Positions 44,867 through 55,004 are shown, numbered from the stretch's first letter. The stretch is 64,000 nucleotides of DNA from Hyphomonadaceae bacterium (GCA_023384105.1 JAHDXR010000008.1:96682-160681); one strand, 5' to 3'. The notes: generated by a model from the letters alone, not told the origin. A program made the numbers and translations.

Positions 44867-46192
44867 TCAGAAATTTTCGCGCAGCCAGGTCCAGGCGCCG
44901 CGCGCGGTGTCGCGCATCATCGCGGCGAGGTGCGCGAGCGAGGGCTGGAACCCCTGCTCCACGTCCTCCAGGGAGGGATTGTCGAACCGGTGGCGCAGCA
45001 TGCCGGCGGCAACCGCATAAGCAGGGCCGGCGTCGCCATGGTCGAAGCCGCACAGCTCGAACGGCCGGCCCACGCGCACCGGCATGCCCAGCGTCTCGAT
45101 CGCCAACTCGCGGATGCCGGGCGTCAACGCGCCGCCGCCCACCAGCACGACGCGCTGGGGGCCGTCCTCGCGGGTGAAGCCGGCGCGCGACAGCCGCTCG
45201 CGCACCAGCAGCAGCATTTCCCTGAGGCGCGGCGACAGCGTCTCGATGATCGTGCCGCGCAGCGTGGTCGAGGCTTCGAGGCGCCCGTCCTCGCCGATGC
45301 GCGGCGCCTGCACCGCTTCGGACGGGTCGCAAGCGCCGGCGACGGCGCCGTAGTGCAGCTTGATGCGCTCGGCGGCGGCGAAGGTCGTGCGCAGCTTGGC
45401 GGCGAGATCGCGCGTCAGGCGCACGCCGCCCAGCGAGATGGTCTCGGCGTGGACCAGCGTATCCTGCACGAACACGGACACGCCGGTGGCGCCCGCGCCC
45501 AGATCGATCACCAGCACGCCCTCTTCACGCTCTTCCGGCGTGAGCGCGGCGATTCCGGCCGCCTTCGGCGCGGCGACGATGTCTTCGACCTCGGCGCCGG
45601 CTTCCTGGACGCAGGCGCGCAGCGCGTTCAGCGCTTCGGTCGGGGCGGTGACGACGCAGGCCTCGACCGAGAGCATCCTGCCGGGGTGGCCGTGCGGATC
45701 GGCGATCGGTTCGCCGTCGTCGATGGAATAGCTCAGCGGCTCGACGTGCAGGAACGAGATCTGCGGCGTCGGCAGCGATTTCATCGCCGCGTTGAGGACG
45801 TTCTCGACATCGGCGCCGGTCACGGTCCCGCGCTTCACCCGCACCGCGCCGCGGACGATCTCCGCGCGCATGCCGGGGCCGGCGTAAGAGGCGACGACGC
45901 GCTTGATCGGCGCGCCGGCCATGGCCGACGCTTCCTCGATCGCCACCTGAATAGCGCGCGCGCAGGCGTCGAAATCAGCCGGCTTGCCGGAGGCGATGGC
46001 CGGGGCGGTCTGCAGGCCGACGCCGAGCACGCGCAGCGGCCGCTCCGGGTGCATCTCCAGCACCGGATCGCGGCGCGCGGCGAGGCACACCGTCTTCGAC
46101 ACGCCGACATCGAGCGCCGCCACCAGCGGCGCCAGCGGCTCGGCTTCGCCTTGCGGTTGCTCGACCCGATCGAGAAGCAGCGCGCCCGTCAT
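44867..46192 (-). CDS. ftsA: Cell division protein FtsA
   Basis: 441 residues, actin-like ATPase that anchors FtsZ to the membrane. LVAALDVGVSKTVCLAA (phosphate 1), LVIDLGAGATGVSVF (phosphate 2), VVLVGGGALTPGI and a C-terminal amphipathic helix (GAWTWLRENF) are present. The ATG at 46192 lies one base after the ftsQ stop codon, so translation is coupled. Confidence 0.95.
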   Translation of the reverse strand: MTGALLLDRVEQPQGEAEPLAPLVAALDVGVSKTVCLAARRDPVLEMHPERPLRVLGVGLQTAPAIASGKPADFDACARAIQVAIEEASAMAGAPIKRVVASYAGPGMRAEIVRGAVRVKRGTVTGADVENVLNAAMKSLPTPQISFLHVEPLSYSIDDGEPIADPHGHPGRMLSVEACVVTAPTEALNALRACVQEAGAEVEDIVAAPKAAGIAALTPEEREEGVLVIDLGAGATGVSVFVQDTLVHAETISLGGVRLTRDLAAKLRTTFAAAERIKLHYGAVAGACDPSEAVQAPRIGEDGRLEASTTLRGTIIETLSPRLREMLLLVRERLSRAGFTREDGPQRVVLVGGGALTPGIRELAIETLGMPVRVGRPFELCGFDHGDAGPAYAVAAGMLRHRFDNPSLEDVEQGFQPSLAHLAAMMRDTARGAWTWLRENF

Positions 46193-46193
46193 C

Positions 46194-47144
46194 TCAGGCG
46201 CCTCCCAGCAGCGGGTTCGGGCCGCCGGCGAGCGCAGGATGCACCCGCACCGCCAGGCGGCCGGGCGTGCGCAGGTCGAGCTGGCGCACCGGCCGGTCGA
46301 GCAGCGCGTAACGCGCGTGCAGCGCTTCGAGGCGCGCGAGCGCTTCCGGCGCGCCCTCTTCCGGCAGCGCGACAATGGCGCCCGACTGCAGTTCGATGTC
46401 CCAGCGCCGGTCGCGCACGCGCTCCATCTGCACGAGGCGCGCGCGCACTTCAGGCAGGCTTTCCAGCGCCGCCAGCAGCGGCTCGGCCGCCGGGCCCGCG
46501 CCGCGCCCGACGATCAGCGGCAGATCGGGATGATCGGCGGCGCGCTCAGCCAGCAGGCGCTCGCCATTGATATCGATGACGGAGACCTGCCCGTCTTCTT
46601 CCCACAGCGCATATTCCTGGCGGCGCTGGACCTCGACCTTCAGCGTCGACGGCCACAACCGGCGCACGCGCGCGGACGCAACCCAATCGAGGCTCTCCAC
46701 CCGCGCCTTCACGTCGTCGGGATCGAGCGAAAGGATCGAGCGGCGCCCTTCGGGCACGATCAGCGCCAGCACTTCGCTCTGGCGCGCCTGCGTGATCGCA
46801 GGAGCGCCCGGCAGCGTCGCGACCTCGAGTTCGTCGATGTCGAAGCCGGCGGCGGCGGCGGCGGAATCGGCGGAGCGCGCGAACGCTTCGCGCGCGTCGA
46901 ACAGCGACGAGCCGAGCCAGGCCGCCGACGCGACGGCGATGCCGACGAACAGCACCGCGCCGGTGAGCGCGATCACCAGGCTCTTCGCCGTGACCTGCAC
47001 GTCGTCGGTCGAAAGGCCGCCGGACAGCTTGATGCGCGCCAGGCGCGGCATGCTTTCATACGCCGGCGCAGGCGCCGGCTTGCGGCGCTTGCCGCGCGCG
47101 GGCTCGCCGCCGCGCCCGGAACGACGCGCCCTCACCGCGGCCAT
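46194..47144 (-). CDS. ftsQ: Cell division protein FtsQ
   Basis: 316 residues: basic cytoplasmic N-terminus, one membrane helix (about residues 55-78), a POTRA domain and the FtsQ beta domain (RRLWPSTLKVEVQRRQEYAL, VSVIDINGERL). It links early and late divisome proteins. The start at 47144 overlaps the end of ddl by 13 bases. Confidence 0.93.
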   Translation of the reverse strand: MAAVRARRSGRGGEPARGKRRKPAPAPAYESMPRLARIKLSGGLSTDDVQVTAKSLVIALTGAVLFVGIAVASAAWLGSSLFDAREAFARSADSAAAAAGFDIDELEVATLPGAPAITQARQSEVLALIVPEGRRSILSLDPDDVKARVESLDWVASARVRRLWPSTLKVEVQRRQEYALWEEDGQVSVIDINGERLLAERAADHPDLPLIVGRGAGPAAEPLLAALESLPEVRARLVQMERVRDRRWDIELQSGAIVALPEEGAPEALARLEALHARYALLDRPVRQLDLRTPGRLAVRVHPALAGGPNPLLGGA

Positions 47145-48046
47145 GACGCATCCTCCAGTATCCAGGCGACGAGATCGTCGTAGGACATGCCGAGATGAGC
47201 GGCCTGCTCGGGCGCCAGCGACGTCGGCGTCATGCCGGGCTGGGTGTTGACCTCGATGACGATGACCTTGTTGGTCTTCGGGTCGTACTTGAAATCGGTG
47301 CGCGTCACGCCGCGGCAGCCTAGCGCGTTGTGCGCGTCTTCGGCCCAGCGCATCAGATCCCGGGCGACATCGCCCGGAATCTGCGCCGGCAGTTCGTGGC
47401 GCGAGCCGCCGCTCGAATACTTGGCGTCGTAATCGTACCATTCGCCGGCGGGGATGATCTCGGTGACGGCCAGCGCGCCGCGGCCGTGCATCACGGCGAC
47501 GGTCAGCTCCTTGCCGCCGATGAACTCCTCCACCAGCACGCTCTCGCCATAGGACCAGTCCGGATCGAGCAATTGCTCGGGCGGGCGGTTGGCGCCTTCG
47601 CGTACGATGAAGACGCCCAGCGACGAGCCGCCGGCGTTCGGCTTCACCACATAAGGCGCCGGCATCGGGTGGGCCCTGGCCGCGTCGAGCCGATGCATCA
47701 GCTTGCCGGCCGCAAGCGGCAGGCCCGCCTGCGCGAACACGGCCTTGGACTTGGCCTTGTCCATCGCCAGCGCCGAGGCCAGCACGCCCGAATGCGTGTA
47801 TGGCAGCTGGAGATAGTCGAGCACGCCCTGGATGCGGCCGTCCTCGCCCCACTCGCCGTGCAGCGCGTTGAAAACCTTGTTGGGGCGGACGTCGCGCAGT
47901 TCGGCGATCCAGCCGTGATCCTGCGGATCGATCTCGATCACCTCATGGCCGAGCCGGCGCAGCGCGTCCGCGCAGCCCCGGCCGGAGCTCAAGCTCACCG
48001 GCCGTTCGGGGCTCAAGCCCCCAAGAAGCACCGCCACCCGCGCCAT
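47132..48046 (-). CDS. ddl: D-alanine--D-alanine ligase
   Basis: 304 residues, ATP-grasp enzyme that makes the D-Ala-D-Ala end of the peptidoglycan stem. VLLGGLSPERPVSL, FNALHGEWGEDGRIQG, YVVKPNAGGSSLGV and IEVNTQPGMTPTSL are the expected motifs. It is the first gene of the ddl-ftsQ-ftsA run here, since ahpC-ahpD and other genes separate it from murB. Confidence 0.95.
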   Translation of the reverse strand: MARVAVLLGGLSPERPVSLSSGRGCADALRRLGHEVIEIDPQDHGWIAELRDVRPNKVFNALHGEWGEDGRIQGVLDYLQLPYTHSGVLASALAMDKAKSKAVFAQAGLPLAAGKLMHRLDAARAHPMPAPYVVKPNAGGSSLGVFIVREGANRPPEQLLDPDWSYGESVLVEEFIGGKELTVAVMHGRGALAVTEIIPAGEWYDYDAKYSSGGSRHELPAQIPGDVARDLMRWAEDAHNALGCRGVTRTDFKYDPKTNKVIVIEVNTQPGMTPTSLAPEQAAHLGMSYDDLVAWILEDASWPR

Positions 48047-48312
48047 TCTCGCGCCTCATGTCCAACACCGCCCCAGCCGGACGCGTTCGCCGCGCCTCAT
48101 TCCGGGAGTGTCATAATGAAACGCCTCAGGGTTAAGGCATGATGAGGGCGACGCTCTTAGTTGCTGATTTTTATAGTAAATTTTGGTTCAGAGGTGTTGT
48201 CGCCGCTTAACCATGCGGCCGGCGGAACGGCTCACGCCGCGCATCTCCCGCGGAAATCGTCGCCGACGCGTGCGAACGGGCATGCCGCAGCGCAAAATTG
48301 CAAGCCAGCCCC

Positions 48313-48349
48313 ATAGAATAAGCATAGGTAATATATAGATTTTTTCTAT
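48313..48349 (+). promoter_or_regulatory. OxyR-like operator upstream of ahpC
   Basis: Four tetranucleotides at exact 11-base steps: ATAG (48313), ATAG (48324), ATAG (48335) and CTAT (48346). The OxyR consensus is ATAG-N7-CTAT-N7-ATAG-N7-CTAT; only the second box differs. It lies 86 bases before the ahpC start in an AT-rich island within the 388-base ddl/ahpC gap, which otherwise holds no gene. Assignment to OxyR is inference; oxyR itself is not in the window. Confidence 0.65.
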
Positions 48350-48434
48350 ACTGCGTTCGCTCACGATCAATTTGAACGCTGCGTAGGCGGCGTTACATAC
48401 GCTCTCGGAACCCACAACTTACGAGGAGCATCAC

Positions 48435-48989
48435 ATGCTGGGGATCGGCCAGAAACTGCCGTCTTTCAAAGTCACGGGCGTGAAGCCGGGCTTCATGAAC
48501 CATGAAGAGAACGGCCAGTCGGCGTTCGAGGAGATCACCGAGGCCTCGTTCCCGGGCAAATGGAAGGTCATCTACTTCTACCCGAAGGACTTCACCTTCG
48601 TGTGCCCGACCGAAATCGCCGAGTTCGCGAAGCTGAATAAAGAGTTCGAGGACCGCGACGCGGTCGTGCTCGGCGGCTCGACCGACAACGAATTCTGCAA
48701 GCTCGCCTGGCGGCGCGACCACAAGGACCTCGCCAAGCTGGCGCACTGGCAGTTCGCCGACACCAACGGCTCGCTCGTCGACGGCCTCGGCGTGCGTTCG
48801 GAAGACGGCGTGGCGCTGCGCGCGACGTTCGTCGTCGATCCGGACAACACCATCCAGCACGTCTACGTCACCAACCTGAACGTCGGCCGCAACCCGCAAG
48901 ACACGCTGCGCGTGCTCGACGCGCTGCAGACCGACGAACTCTGCCCGTGCAACCGCCAAGTCGGCGGCGAAACGCTGAAGGCGGCTTAA
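48435..48989 (+). CDS. ahpC: Alkyl hydroperoxide reductase C (peroxiredoxin)
   Basis: 184 residues. The peroxidatic Cys is in [16 protein letters not shown] and a C-terminal ELCPCNR supplies the resolving Cys. It reduces H2O2 and organic peroxides. Pairing with ahpD rather than ahpF matches the AhpC/AhpD system in which AhpD recycles AhpC. GAGGAG precedes the ATG. Confidence 0.94.
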   Translation: MLGIGQKLPSFKVTGVKPGFMNHEENGQSAFEEITEASFPGKWKVIYFYPKDFTFVCPTEIAEFAKLNKEFEDRDAVVLGGSTDNEFCKLAWRRDHKDLAKLAHWQFADTNGSLVDGLGVRSEDGVALRATFVVDPDNTIQHVYVTNLNVGRNPQDTLRVLDALQTDELCPCNRQVGGETLKAA

Positions 48990-49155
48990 AGCGAGCTTAA
49001 GCGGTCCCGGACGCGCAGCGCTCCGGGACCCCAGGCCGCAACAGACGAGACACTGCGCGCCCCTCACCCTCCCCCCGAGGGCGCGCGGGAGAACCGGCGG
49101 GACGTTTGGGCTCAAGCGTTCCGCCGGCGCTTTTTCCAGACCGAGGATTGCACCA

Positions 49156-49689
49156 ATGGCGTTCGATGCTTTGCGCGACACCCTTCCCGACTACGCGAAG
49201 GACATCAAACTGAACCTGGGCTCGCTGGCCGGCGATCAGACGCTGAGCGAACAGCAGAAGTGGGGCGCGTTCCTGGCCTGCGCGCACGCGACCGGCACGC
49301 CGGCGCTGATCCGCGCGCTCGAAGCCGAAACCGCCGACAAGCTCGCGCCGGAAGCCAAGACCGCGGCCAAGGCGGCGGCGGCGATCATGGGCATGAACAA
49401 CGTCTATTATCGCTCGATCCACCTGCTGAAGAACGAGGAATACCGGACGCTGCGCGCCGGCCTGCGCATGAACGTTCTCGCCAATCCCGGCGTCGACAAA
49501 GGCGACTTCGAACTGTGGTCGCTGGCGGTGTCGGCGGTGAACGGCTGCGGCATGTGCCTGGACAGCCACGAAGAAGAACTGCGCAAGCGCGGCTTCAGCG
49601 CGCCGCAAATCCAAACCGCGCTGCGCATCGCCGCCGTGGTCAACGCCGGCGCGGCGGTGCTGCGCGCCGAGGCGGCGCTCGCGGCCTGA
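49156..49689 (+). CDS. ahpD: Alkylhydroperoxidase AhpD
   Basis: 177 residues, all-helical, with the redox CxxC and general-base residues in [20 protein letters not shown] near residue 133. It serves as thiol reductant for AhpC. It lies 166 bases after ahpC in the same direction, very likely one operon. Confidence 0.93.
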   Translation: MAFDALRDTLPDYAKDIKLNLGSLAGDQTLSEQQKWGAFLACAHATGTPALIRALEAETADKLAPEAKTAAKAAAAIMGMNNVYYRSIHLLKNEEYRTLRAGLRMNVLANPGVDKGDFELWSLAVSAVNGCGMCLDSHEEELRKRGFSAPQIQTALRIAAVVNAGAAVLRAEAALAA

Positions 49690-49843
49690 CGTTTCGTCAA
49701 TCCGCCGACGGACGACGCGCGCCGGGCGACCGGCGCGCGTTTTTTGTGCGCGGCGGCTCGCGAATTGGGCGCCCGTGGTCCGTCCCGACGGAGATGCGCG
49801 CGGCGATCTTGGCGAAGCCCGGCGCGGCCGTGAGCCTTGGGCC

Positions 49844-50497
49844 ATGACTCGTTCCGTCGCCGTCCTCGCCGGCAATCACACAGCCCAGGCCCAAGCCAAG
49901 CGGGTCGCAGCCGAACTCGCGGCGCTGGGCTTCGCTGTCGATCCGGTGCTGGACCCGGCGCTGAAGCGCCAGCAGGCGGCGCGGCTGGAGCGGGCGCGGA
50001 AAGTGGTGCTGGTATGGTCACGCGCGGCGCGGGGGACGCCGGCGCTGAGGGCGGCGGCGCGGCGGGCGCGCGCGAACGGCAAGCTGGTTTGCGTTACGGT
50101 CGACGCTGCGCCGCCGCCTGTCGGGGGCCGCGCCGTTGCGCTGCCGCGCGACCGCGCGGCGTGGCGGCGGATTCTGAATGCGAAGAAGAAGACCCAACCC
50201 ACGCCCAAGCCGGTGAAGCCCGCGCCGCGGCCGAAGCGCGCGCGCCCGCGCACCGAACGCACGCTGTCGCCGCCTGCATCGCAAGCTGCTGTCGCCGCCG
50301 CGCCCAAGACAGCGCCGCGCCGCAGCAGCGGCGCGTCCGCCATTCGCGTGCTGACGGCGCTTGCGCTGGTGACGCTCGCCGCCGGCAGCGAGACCTATGT
50401 GCGCGACGCCGGGTTCGCCGCGCGCGTGGATGCGATGATGCGCACAGCGCAAGCGCGCGCGGCGGATTTCGTCGACGCCATCGCCCGCGGCGGCTGA
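49844..50497 (+). CDS. Degenerate TIR-like membrane protein
   Basis: 217 residues. ARKVVLVWSRAARGTPALRA and GKLVCVTVDAAP follow the pattern of the TIR proteins at 26761 and 27825 (KALIVLWSEHSTKSQW, then REEARMGRDKGVLIPAVFD), but the Trp-x-x-x-Glu of the NADase site is replaced by Leu-x-x-x-Ala. A Lys/Pro/Arg-rich linker (about 105-165) leads to one membrane helix near 170-185. It may be an inactive scaffold version. The frame is open to 49775. Confidence 0.6.
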   Translation: MTRSVAVLAGNHTAQAQAKRVAAELAALGFAVDPVLDPALKRQQAARLERARKVVLVWSRAARGTPALRAAARRARANGKLVCVTVDAAPPPVGGRAVALPRDRAAWRRILNAKKKTQPTPKPVKPAPRPKRARPRTERTLSPPASQAAVAAAPKTAPRRSSGASAIRVLTALALVTLAAGSETYVRDAGFAARVDAMMRTAQARAADFVDAIARGG

Positions 50498-50507
50498 GCG
50501 CGCGGGC

Positions 50508-50696
50508 TCACCACTTCTTCGGCTTCTTCCGCGCGGCCAAGATCGCGAGCGCGCCGGCGCCCATCAGCGCCAGCGGCCCGATCGCGGCCTGGCCGGCGCC
50601 GCCGCCGTCGCCGCCGTTGCGGAGAGCCAGAACCAGCATCAGCGCGCCGAGCCCGACGAAGAACGCGCCAACGGCGATCTGCAACACCTTCTTCAT
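50508..50696 (-). CDS. Small membrane protein
   Basis: 62 residues with two short hydrophobic segments around a Gly-rich turn ([10 protein letters not shown]) and a basic tail RKKPKKW. The ATG overlaps the last bases of murB (stop at 50693). Function unknown. Confidence 0.55.
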   Translation of the reverse strand: MKKVLQIAVGAFFVGLGALMLVLALRNGGDGGGAGQAAIGPLALMGAGALAILAARKKPKKW

Positions 50697-51604
50697 GGAC
50701 GTCCCACGCGCTTGATTTCCCATTGCAGCTCGACGCCGTGCTTGGCCTTCACCGCCGCGCGCACCTCTTCGCCGAGGCCTTCGATGTCGGCGGCGGCGGC
50801 CTCGCCTGTGTTGATCAGGAAGTTGGCGTGCTTTTCGCTCACCTGCGCGCCGCCGCGCCGATGGCCGCGCATGCCCGCTTCATCGACCAGCTTCCAGGCC
50901 GAGAGCTTCTCGCCGCTTGCATCGACGGGATTCTTGAAGGTCGAGCCGCCGGTCTTTTCGCGGATCGGCTGCGCGGTCTCGCGCCGCTCGGTGATCTCGT
51001 TCATGCGCGCGGCGATCGCGGCGGGATCGTCCGCCGCGCCCTGGAACGTCGCGTCGAGAAAGATCAGCCCTTCCGGCAGCGCGTTGTGGCGATAGCTGAA
51101 GCCGAAGTCGGCGTTCGTCAGCGTGCGGCGCGTGCCGGAGCGGTCGAGCGCCGTCGCTTCGATCAGCACGTCCTTGGTCTCGCGGCCGTAGCAGCCGGCG
51201 TTCATCGTCAGCGCCCCGCCGATCGTGCCGGGCACACCGACATAGAATTCGAGCCCGGCGATCCCCGCCTTGGCGGCGGCTTTCGCCACCATCGAATCGA
51301 GCGCGCCGGCGCCGGCCCGGAGCCGCGCGCCGTCCAGCGGCTCGATCTGCGCCCAGGCGCGGCCCGCCAGCCTGATCACCACGCCCGGCACGCCGCCGTC
51401 GCGCACGATCAGATTGGAGCCGACGCCGATCGGCAGGATCGGCGTTTGCGCCGGCAGCGCCGCCAGGAACGCCGCGAGATCGTCGGCGTCAGCGGGAAGA
51501 AAGAGCGCATCCGCCGGTCCGCCGACCCGAAACCAGGTGAACGGCGCGAGATTTTCGCCGCGCAAGAGCTGGCCGCGTACGGGAGGCAGACTAAGTTCAC
51601 TCAT
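50693..51604 (-). CDS. murB: UDP-N-acetylenolpyruvoylglucosamine reductase
   Basis: 303 residues, type II-like FAD enzyme of peptidoglycan precursor synthesis. [35 protein letters not shown], the [17 protein letters not shown] motif, FSYRHN (Arg) and GGSTFKNP (catalytic Ser) are present, with a Glu in the last 10 residues. It is separated from murC by lipoprotein and HAD genes. Confidence 0.94.
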   Translation of the reverse strand: MSELSLPPVRGQLLRGENLAPFTWFRVGGPADALFLPADADDLAAFLAALPAQTPILPIGVGSNLIVRDGGVPGVVIRLAGRAWAQIEPLDGARLRAGAGALDSMVAKAAAKAGIAGLEFYVGVPGTIGGALTMNAGCYGRETKDVLIEATALDRSGTRRTLTNADFGFSYRHNALPEGLIFLDATFQGAADDPAAIAARMNEITERRETAQPIREKTGGSTFKNPVDASGEKLSAWKLVDEAGMRGHRRGGAQVSEKHANFLINTGEAAAADIEGLGEEVRAAVKAKHGVELQWEIKRVGRP

Positions 51605-51713
51605 TGTTGATGGCCTATCACACGCTTTCCTGGCCCGGCAAAGCCGCCGCCGTCTCCCCGGCTGCATCCGATAGCGTCATACTATGGCAACGCACTGAGA
51701 TGGAGACGCACAT

Positions 51714-52073
51714 ATGCGGAGCGTAGTTTTCCTGGCCGCGGCGCTTGGCTTGGCGGCGTGCGCGACAGCCCCGGATCAAGCCTCGACCGAAGGGCGCGAC
51801 TGCTTCTACGCCAGCAACGTGACCGGCTACAACATGATCGACGACCGCCATGTAGGCGTCAGCGTGGGCGCCAACCGCAGCTACATCCTCGAAACCATGT
51901 TCAACGCCAACGACCTGGATTGGACGCAGGCGATCGCGCTGCGCTCCACCACCGGGCACATCTGCACCGGCAGCGGCGTCGGCGTGGAGATCATCGGCGG
52001 CGAGCCGCGCCGGACGTATCCGGTCGTCTCGATCACGCGCGCGTCCGAAGAGCCCGCCGTCGAAGGAAGCTGA
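51714..52073 (+). CDS. DUF6491-type lipoprotein, first of a tandem pair
   Basis: 119 residues; lipobox LAAC near residue 16. The mature part (RDCFYASNVTGYNMIDDRHV, DLDWTQAIALRS, HICTGSGVGVEII) matches the next gene throughout, including two Cys likely to pair. Role unknown; probably lipid-anchored in the periplasm. Confidence 0.75.
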   Translation: MRSVVFLAAALGLAACATAPDQASTEGRDCFYASNVTGYNMIDDRHVGVSVGANRSYILETMFNANDLDWTQAIALRSTTGHICTGSGVGVEIIGGEPRRTYPVVSITRASEEPAVEGS

Positions 52074-52076
52074 GAG

Positions 52077-52442
52077 GTGATCCGCACCCTGCTTGCCGCC
52101 GCGGCCGCGCTCGCTCTGGGCGCATGCGCCTCGGCCGCTGCGCCGACCGAAGCGAGCGCTCCCCGCGACTGTTTTCGCGCGGTGGACGTGAACGGCTGGG
52201 GCGTCCAAGACGCGCATCGCGTCAGGGTGAGCGTCGGCGCCTCGCGCCAGTACTATCTCACGATCGGCGAGAACACCGGCGATCTCGACTGGACGCGGGC
52301 GCTGGCGCTGCGGTCGCCCTCCAGCTTCATCTGCACCGGCGACGGCGTGACGGGCGTGCAGATCGTCGGCGGCGACCTGCCGCGCAGGTACATGGTGACG
52401 CGCATCGAGCGCGCGCCGGACGAAGCACCGCAGGGCAGCTGA
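52077..52442 (+). CDS. DUF6491-type lipoprotein, second of a tandem pair
   Basis: 121 residues with lipobox LGAC and the same domain (RDCFRAVDVNGWGVQDAHRV, DLDWTRALALRS, FICTGDGV). It starts at a GTG three bases after the stop of its paralogue, so the two arose by tandem duplication and are co-translated. Confidence 0.75.
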   Translation: MIRTLLAAAAALALGACASAAAPTEASAPRDCFRAVDVNGWGVQDAHRVRVSVGASRQYYLTIGENTGDLDWTRALALRSPSSFICTGDGVTGVQIVGGDLPRRYMVTRIERAPDEAPQGS

Positions 52443-52468
52443 AGCATCGCGCGCTAACGCAAACGCAA

Positions 52469-52573
52469 TATGGACCGCCGGCGTCCCGCCGGCCTGCGCG
52501 AACCTACGAAGGCTGAAGCGGCGCTCCCCCTTTTACAAGTATGCGCAGGCCGGCGGGACGCCGGCGGTCCATA
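52469..52573. repeat. Palindromic intergenic element (TATGGACC family), copy 8
   Basis: Perfect ends; the core contains GCGAACCTACGAAGG and CCCTTTTACAAG, the inverse of the core at 36800. It lies between the convergent DUF6491 and HAD genes. Confidence 0.85.
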
Positions 52574-52582
52574 GGGGGCGGT

Positions 52583-53443
52583 TCAGCTTGAGATCGGCAG
52601 TCCCGCGCGCAGCGCGATGCGCTGCAGCGCGCCTTTGACGATGACGTCGAGCTGGCTGCTGGGCAGGTAGTCGGCCGGCGCCACATAGTTCACGCGATCC
52701 TCGGCGATCAGCATATGGATGTGGCTGACCTTGAGCGGATCGTTCCAGCGGTCCGGATCGAGCACGGCGACAGCCGTGCCGCCCTGCTCCGTCACCATCT
52801 TCATCGACGGGATGTCGGTGTCGCCGTCGCCGATGAAGATCATGCGCTCGAACGGCAGCGGCCGCTGCTCGGCGCGCATCCAGCGATTGATCGCCTGGGC
52901 GTCCCAGACGTTCTCGATGCCCTTGTTGATGCGGAACAGGAACTGCGTCTTGTTGGTGTAGTTCACGGCCACCGCCGGCCACACCGCCTCGCCCTTTTCG
53001 TTGTAGATGAAGCGCGAGGCGAACACGCGGGCGAAACGCGGGCAGATCGAGCAGCCCTCGATCATCTCCTCGATGCCGGACGAGACGACATAGTGATCGA
53101 GTTCGAGCCCCTGATCGGCGGCGAAGGAATCGATGCGGGCAAACCAGCTCTCGACGCCGTCGAAATAGGACGGCTCGCCGCCGTGCCGGCGCAGCTGCTC
53201 GCGCGTCACGGCGCTTCCCAGCGCGCGCGAACGCTCCAGCATCTGGTGCATGTAGACCAGGATTTCGTCGGCGTCCGACGTCTTGGCCAGGCGCCGGACG
53301 TCCTTCCAGAACACGTCGTGATCGATCCCGAGTTCGGGAATGAACGAGTGCTCCTGCAAATTGCCGCGCGCGAGCGTGCCGTCGAAATCATAGACGATGG
53401 CGGCGCGGAGAGGCTTCGGCCCCCGGTGGACGGTATCGGGCAT
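52583..53443 (-). CDS. HAD-family phosphatase
   Basis: 286 residues. VYDFDGTLARGNLQEHSF near residue 17 (nucleophile motif), VVSSGIEEMIEGC (motif II) and FIGDGDTDIPSMKMV (motif IV) place it among phosphoserine-phosphatase-like HAD enzymes. The substrate is unknown. It lies 76 bases downstream of murC on the same strand, inside the dcw run. The ATG at 53443 gives a compact N-terminus. Confidence 0.82.
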   Translation of the reverse strand: MPDTVHRGPKPLRAAIVYDFDGTLARGNLQEHSFIPELGIDHDVFWKDVRRLAKTSDADEILVYMHQMLERSRALGSAVTREQLRRHGGEPSYFDGVESWFARIDSFAADQGLELDHYVVSSGIEEMIEGCSICPRFARVFASRFIYNEKGEAVWPAVAVNYTNKTQFLFRINKGIENVWDAQAINRWMRAEQRPLPFERMIFIGDGDTDIPSMKMVTEQGGTAVAVLDPDRWNDPLKVSHIHMLIAEDRVNYVAPADYLPSSQLDVIVKGALQRIALRAGLPISS

Positions 53444-53519
53444 CCCACCCGGCTGCCGAGAGTCGGGCGAGAGAGTCAAACGTTGCGGATGCACACCAAA
53501 CGGACCGACCCGCGGTCCG

Positions 53520-54935
53520 TTACGCCGCAGCGGCGGCGAGCTTGCCCGGCAGCGCGTTGGCGTAGGCGGTGATGTCGCCGGCGCCGAGGCAGACGACGAT
53601 GTCGCCGGGCCTCGCTTCCGCGCGCACGAAGTCCGGCAGGCTGTCGAGGCTGGCGATGCGGCGCGCATCGCGGTGGCCGTGGCTCTTCAGGCTGATGACG
53701 AGCGCGTCGGCGCTGACGCCGTCGATCTGGGCTTCGCCGGCGCCGTACACGTCGGCGACGCAGACGACATCGGCGTCGTTGAAGCAGGTGGAGAAATCCT
53801 GGAACAGGTCGCGCAGGCGCGTGTAGCGGTGCGGCTGCACGACGGCGAGCACGCGCCCGCCGGTCATCTCGCGCGCCGCGGAAAGCACGGCGGATATCTC
53901 GACCGGATGATGGCCGTAATCGTCGACGATGCGCACCTCGTTCCAATAGCCCGTCGTGCTGAAGCGGCGCTTCACGCCGGAGAATTTCTGGAGCCCGTTG
54001 CGGATGCCGGCGTCGGTGACGCCAAGCTCGCGCGCCACGGCGATGGCGGCGACGGCGTTCTGCACGTTGTGGCGGCCCGCCACCGGCAGGAACAGATCGT
54101 GCAGCGTCACGCCCGGACCTTCGCCCTTGCGCCGCGCCACCACGTCGAAGGTCGAGCCCTCGCGCGAGGGGCGCACGTTCACGGCGCACACGTCCGCCTG
54201 CGGATTGAAGCCATAGGAGATCACCCGCCGGTCGCGCACCTGCGCCGCCAGCGCCTGCACCTGGGGATGATCGAGGCACATCACGGCGAAGCCGTAGAAC
54301 GGGATGTTCTCTACGAACTGGCGATAGGCGTCGTTCATCGCCTCGACCGAGCCGTAATGGTCCAGATGCTCGGGATCCATGTTGGTGACGACGACGGCGG
54401 TGGCGCGCAGACGCGTGAACGTGCCGTCGCTTTCGTCGGCCTCGACCACCATCCATTCGCCTTCGCCCATGCGCGTGTTGGCGCCGTAAGCGTTGATGAT
54501 GCCGCCATTGATGACGGTGGGGTCCTTGCCGCCGGCGTCGAGCAGCGCCGCAATCATCGAGGTGGTCGTGGTCTTGCCATGGGTGCCGCCGACGGCGACG
54601 GTCCATTTCAGCCGCATGATCTCGGCCAGCATCTCGGCGCGGCGCACGATCGGCGCGCCCCGGGCGCGCGCGGCGTCCACTTCGGGATTGCCGTCCTTGA
54701 TCGCCGAGGAAATCACCACCACGCCGGCGTGCGCCGCGTTTTCGGCCTTGTGCCCGATATGAACGGCGATCCCGGCCTCGCGCAGCCGCTCGACATTGGC
54801 GCTGTCCTTGGCGTCGGAGCCGGTGACGTCATAGCCGAGGTTCTTCATCACCGCGGCGATGCCGGACATGCCGATGCCGCCGATGCCGACGAAATGAATG
54901 GGGCCGGTATCGAACGGAATGGCGCGACGCAGCAT
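53520..54935 (-). CDS. murC: UDP-N-acetylmuramate--L-alanine ligase
   Basis: 471 residues. It adds L-Ala to UDP-MurNAc. [17 protein letters not shown], the ATP loop [40 protein letters not shown] and [11 protein letters not shown] are all present. The ATG at 54935 has GGAG upstream. In relatives it directly follows murG; here about 3 kb of other genes intervene. Confidence 0.95.
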   Translation of the reverse strand: MLRRAIPFDTGPIHFVGIGGIGMSGIAAVMKNLGYDVTGSDAKDSANVERLREAGIAVHIGHKAENAAHAGVVVISSAIKDGNPEVDAARARGAPIVRRAEMLAEIMRLKWTVAVGGTHGKTTTTSMIAALLDAGGKDPTVINGGIINAYGANTRMGEGEWMVVEADESDGTFTRLRATAVVVTNMDPEHLDHYGSVEAMNDAYRQFVENIPFYGFAVMCLDHPQVQALAAQVRDRRVISYGFNPQADVCAVNVRPSREGSTFDVVARRKGEGPGVTLHDLFLPVAGRHNVQNAVAAIAVARELGVTDAGIRNGLQKFSGVKRRFSTTGYWNEVRIVDDYGHHPVEISAVLSAAREMTGGRVLAVVQPHRYTRLRDLFQDFSTCFNDADVVCVADVYGAGEAQIDGVSADALVISLKSHGHRDARRIASLDSLPDFVRAEARPGDIVVCLGAGDITAYANALPGKLAAAAA

Positions 54936-55004
54936 ATGGTCTCCGAAATGGAACGCGAGCCAGTATAGGCGCGCGCCGGGGCGTATCAAAGACGGCTCTG
55001 ACCG

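Noticed and set aside
48188-48415. 75-codon minus-strand frame in the ddl/ahpC gap
   Set aside because: It covers the OxyR-like operator and AT-rich promoter region, has no ribosome site and resembles nothing.
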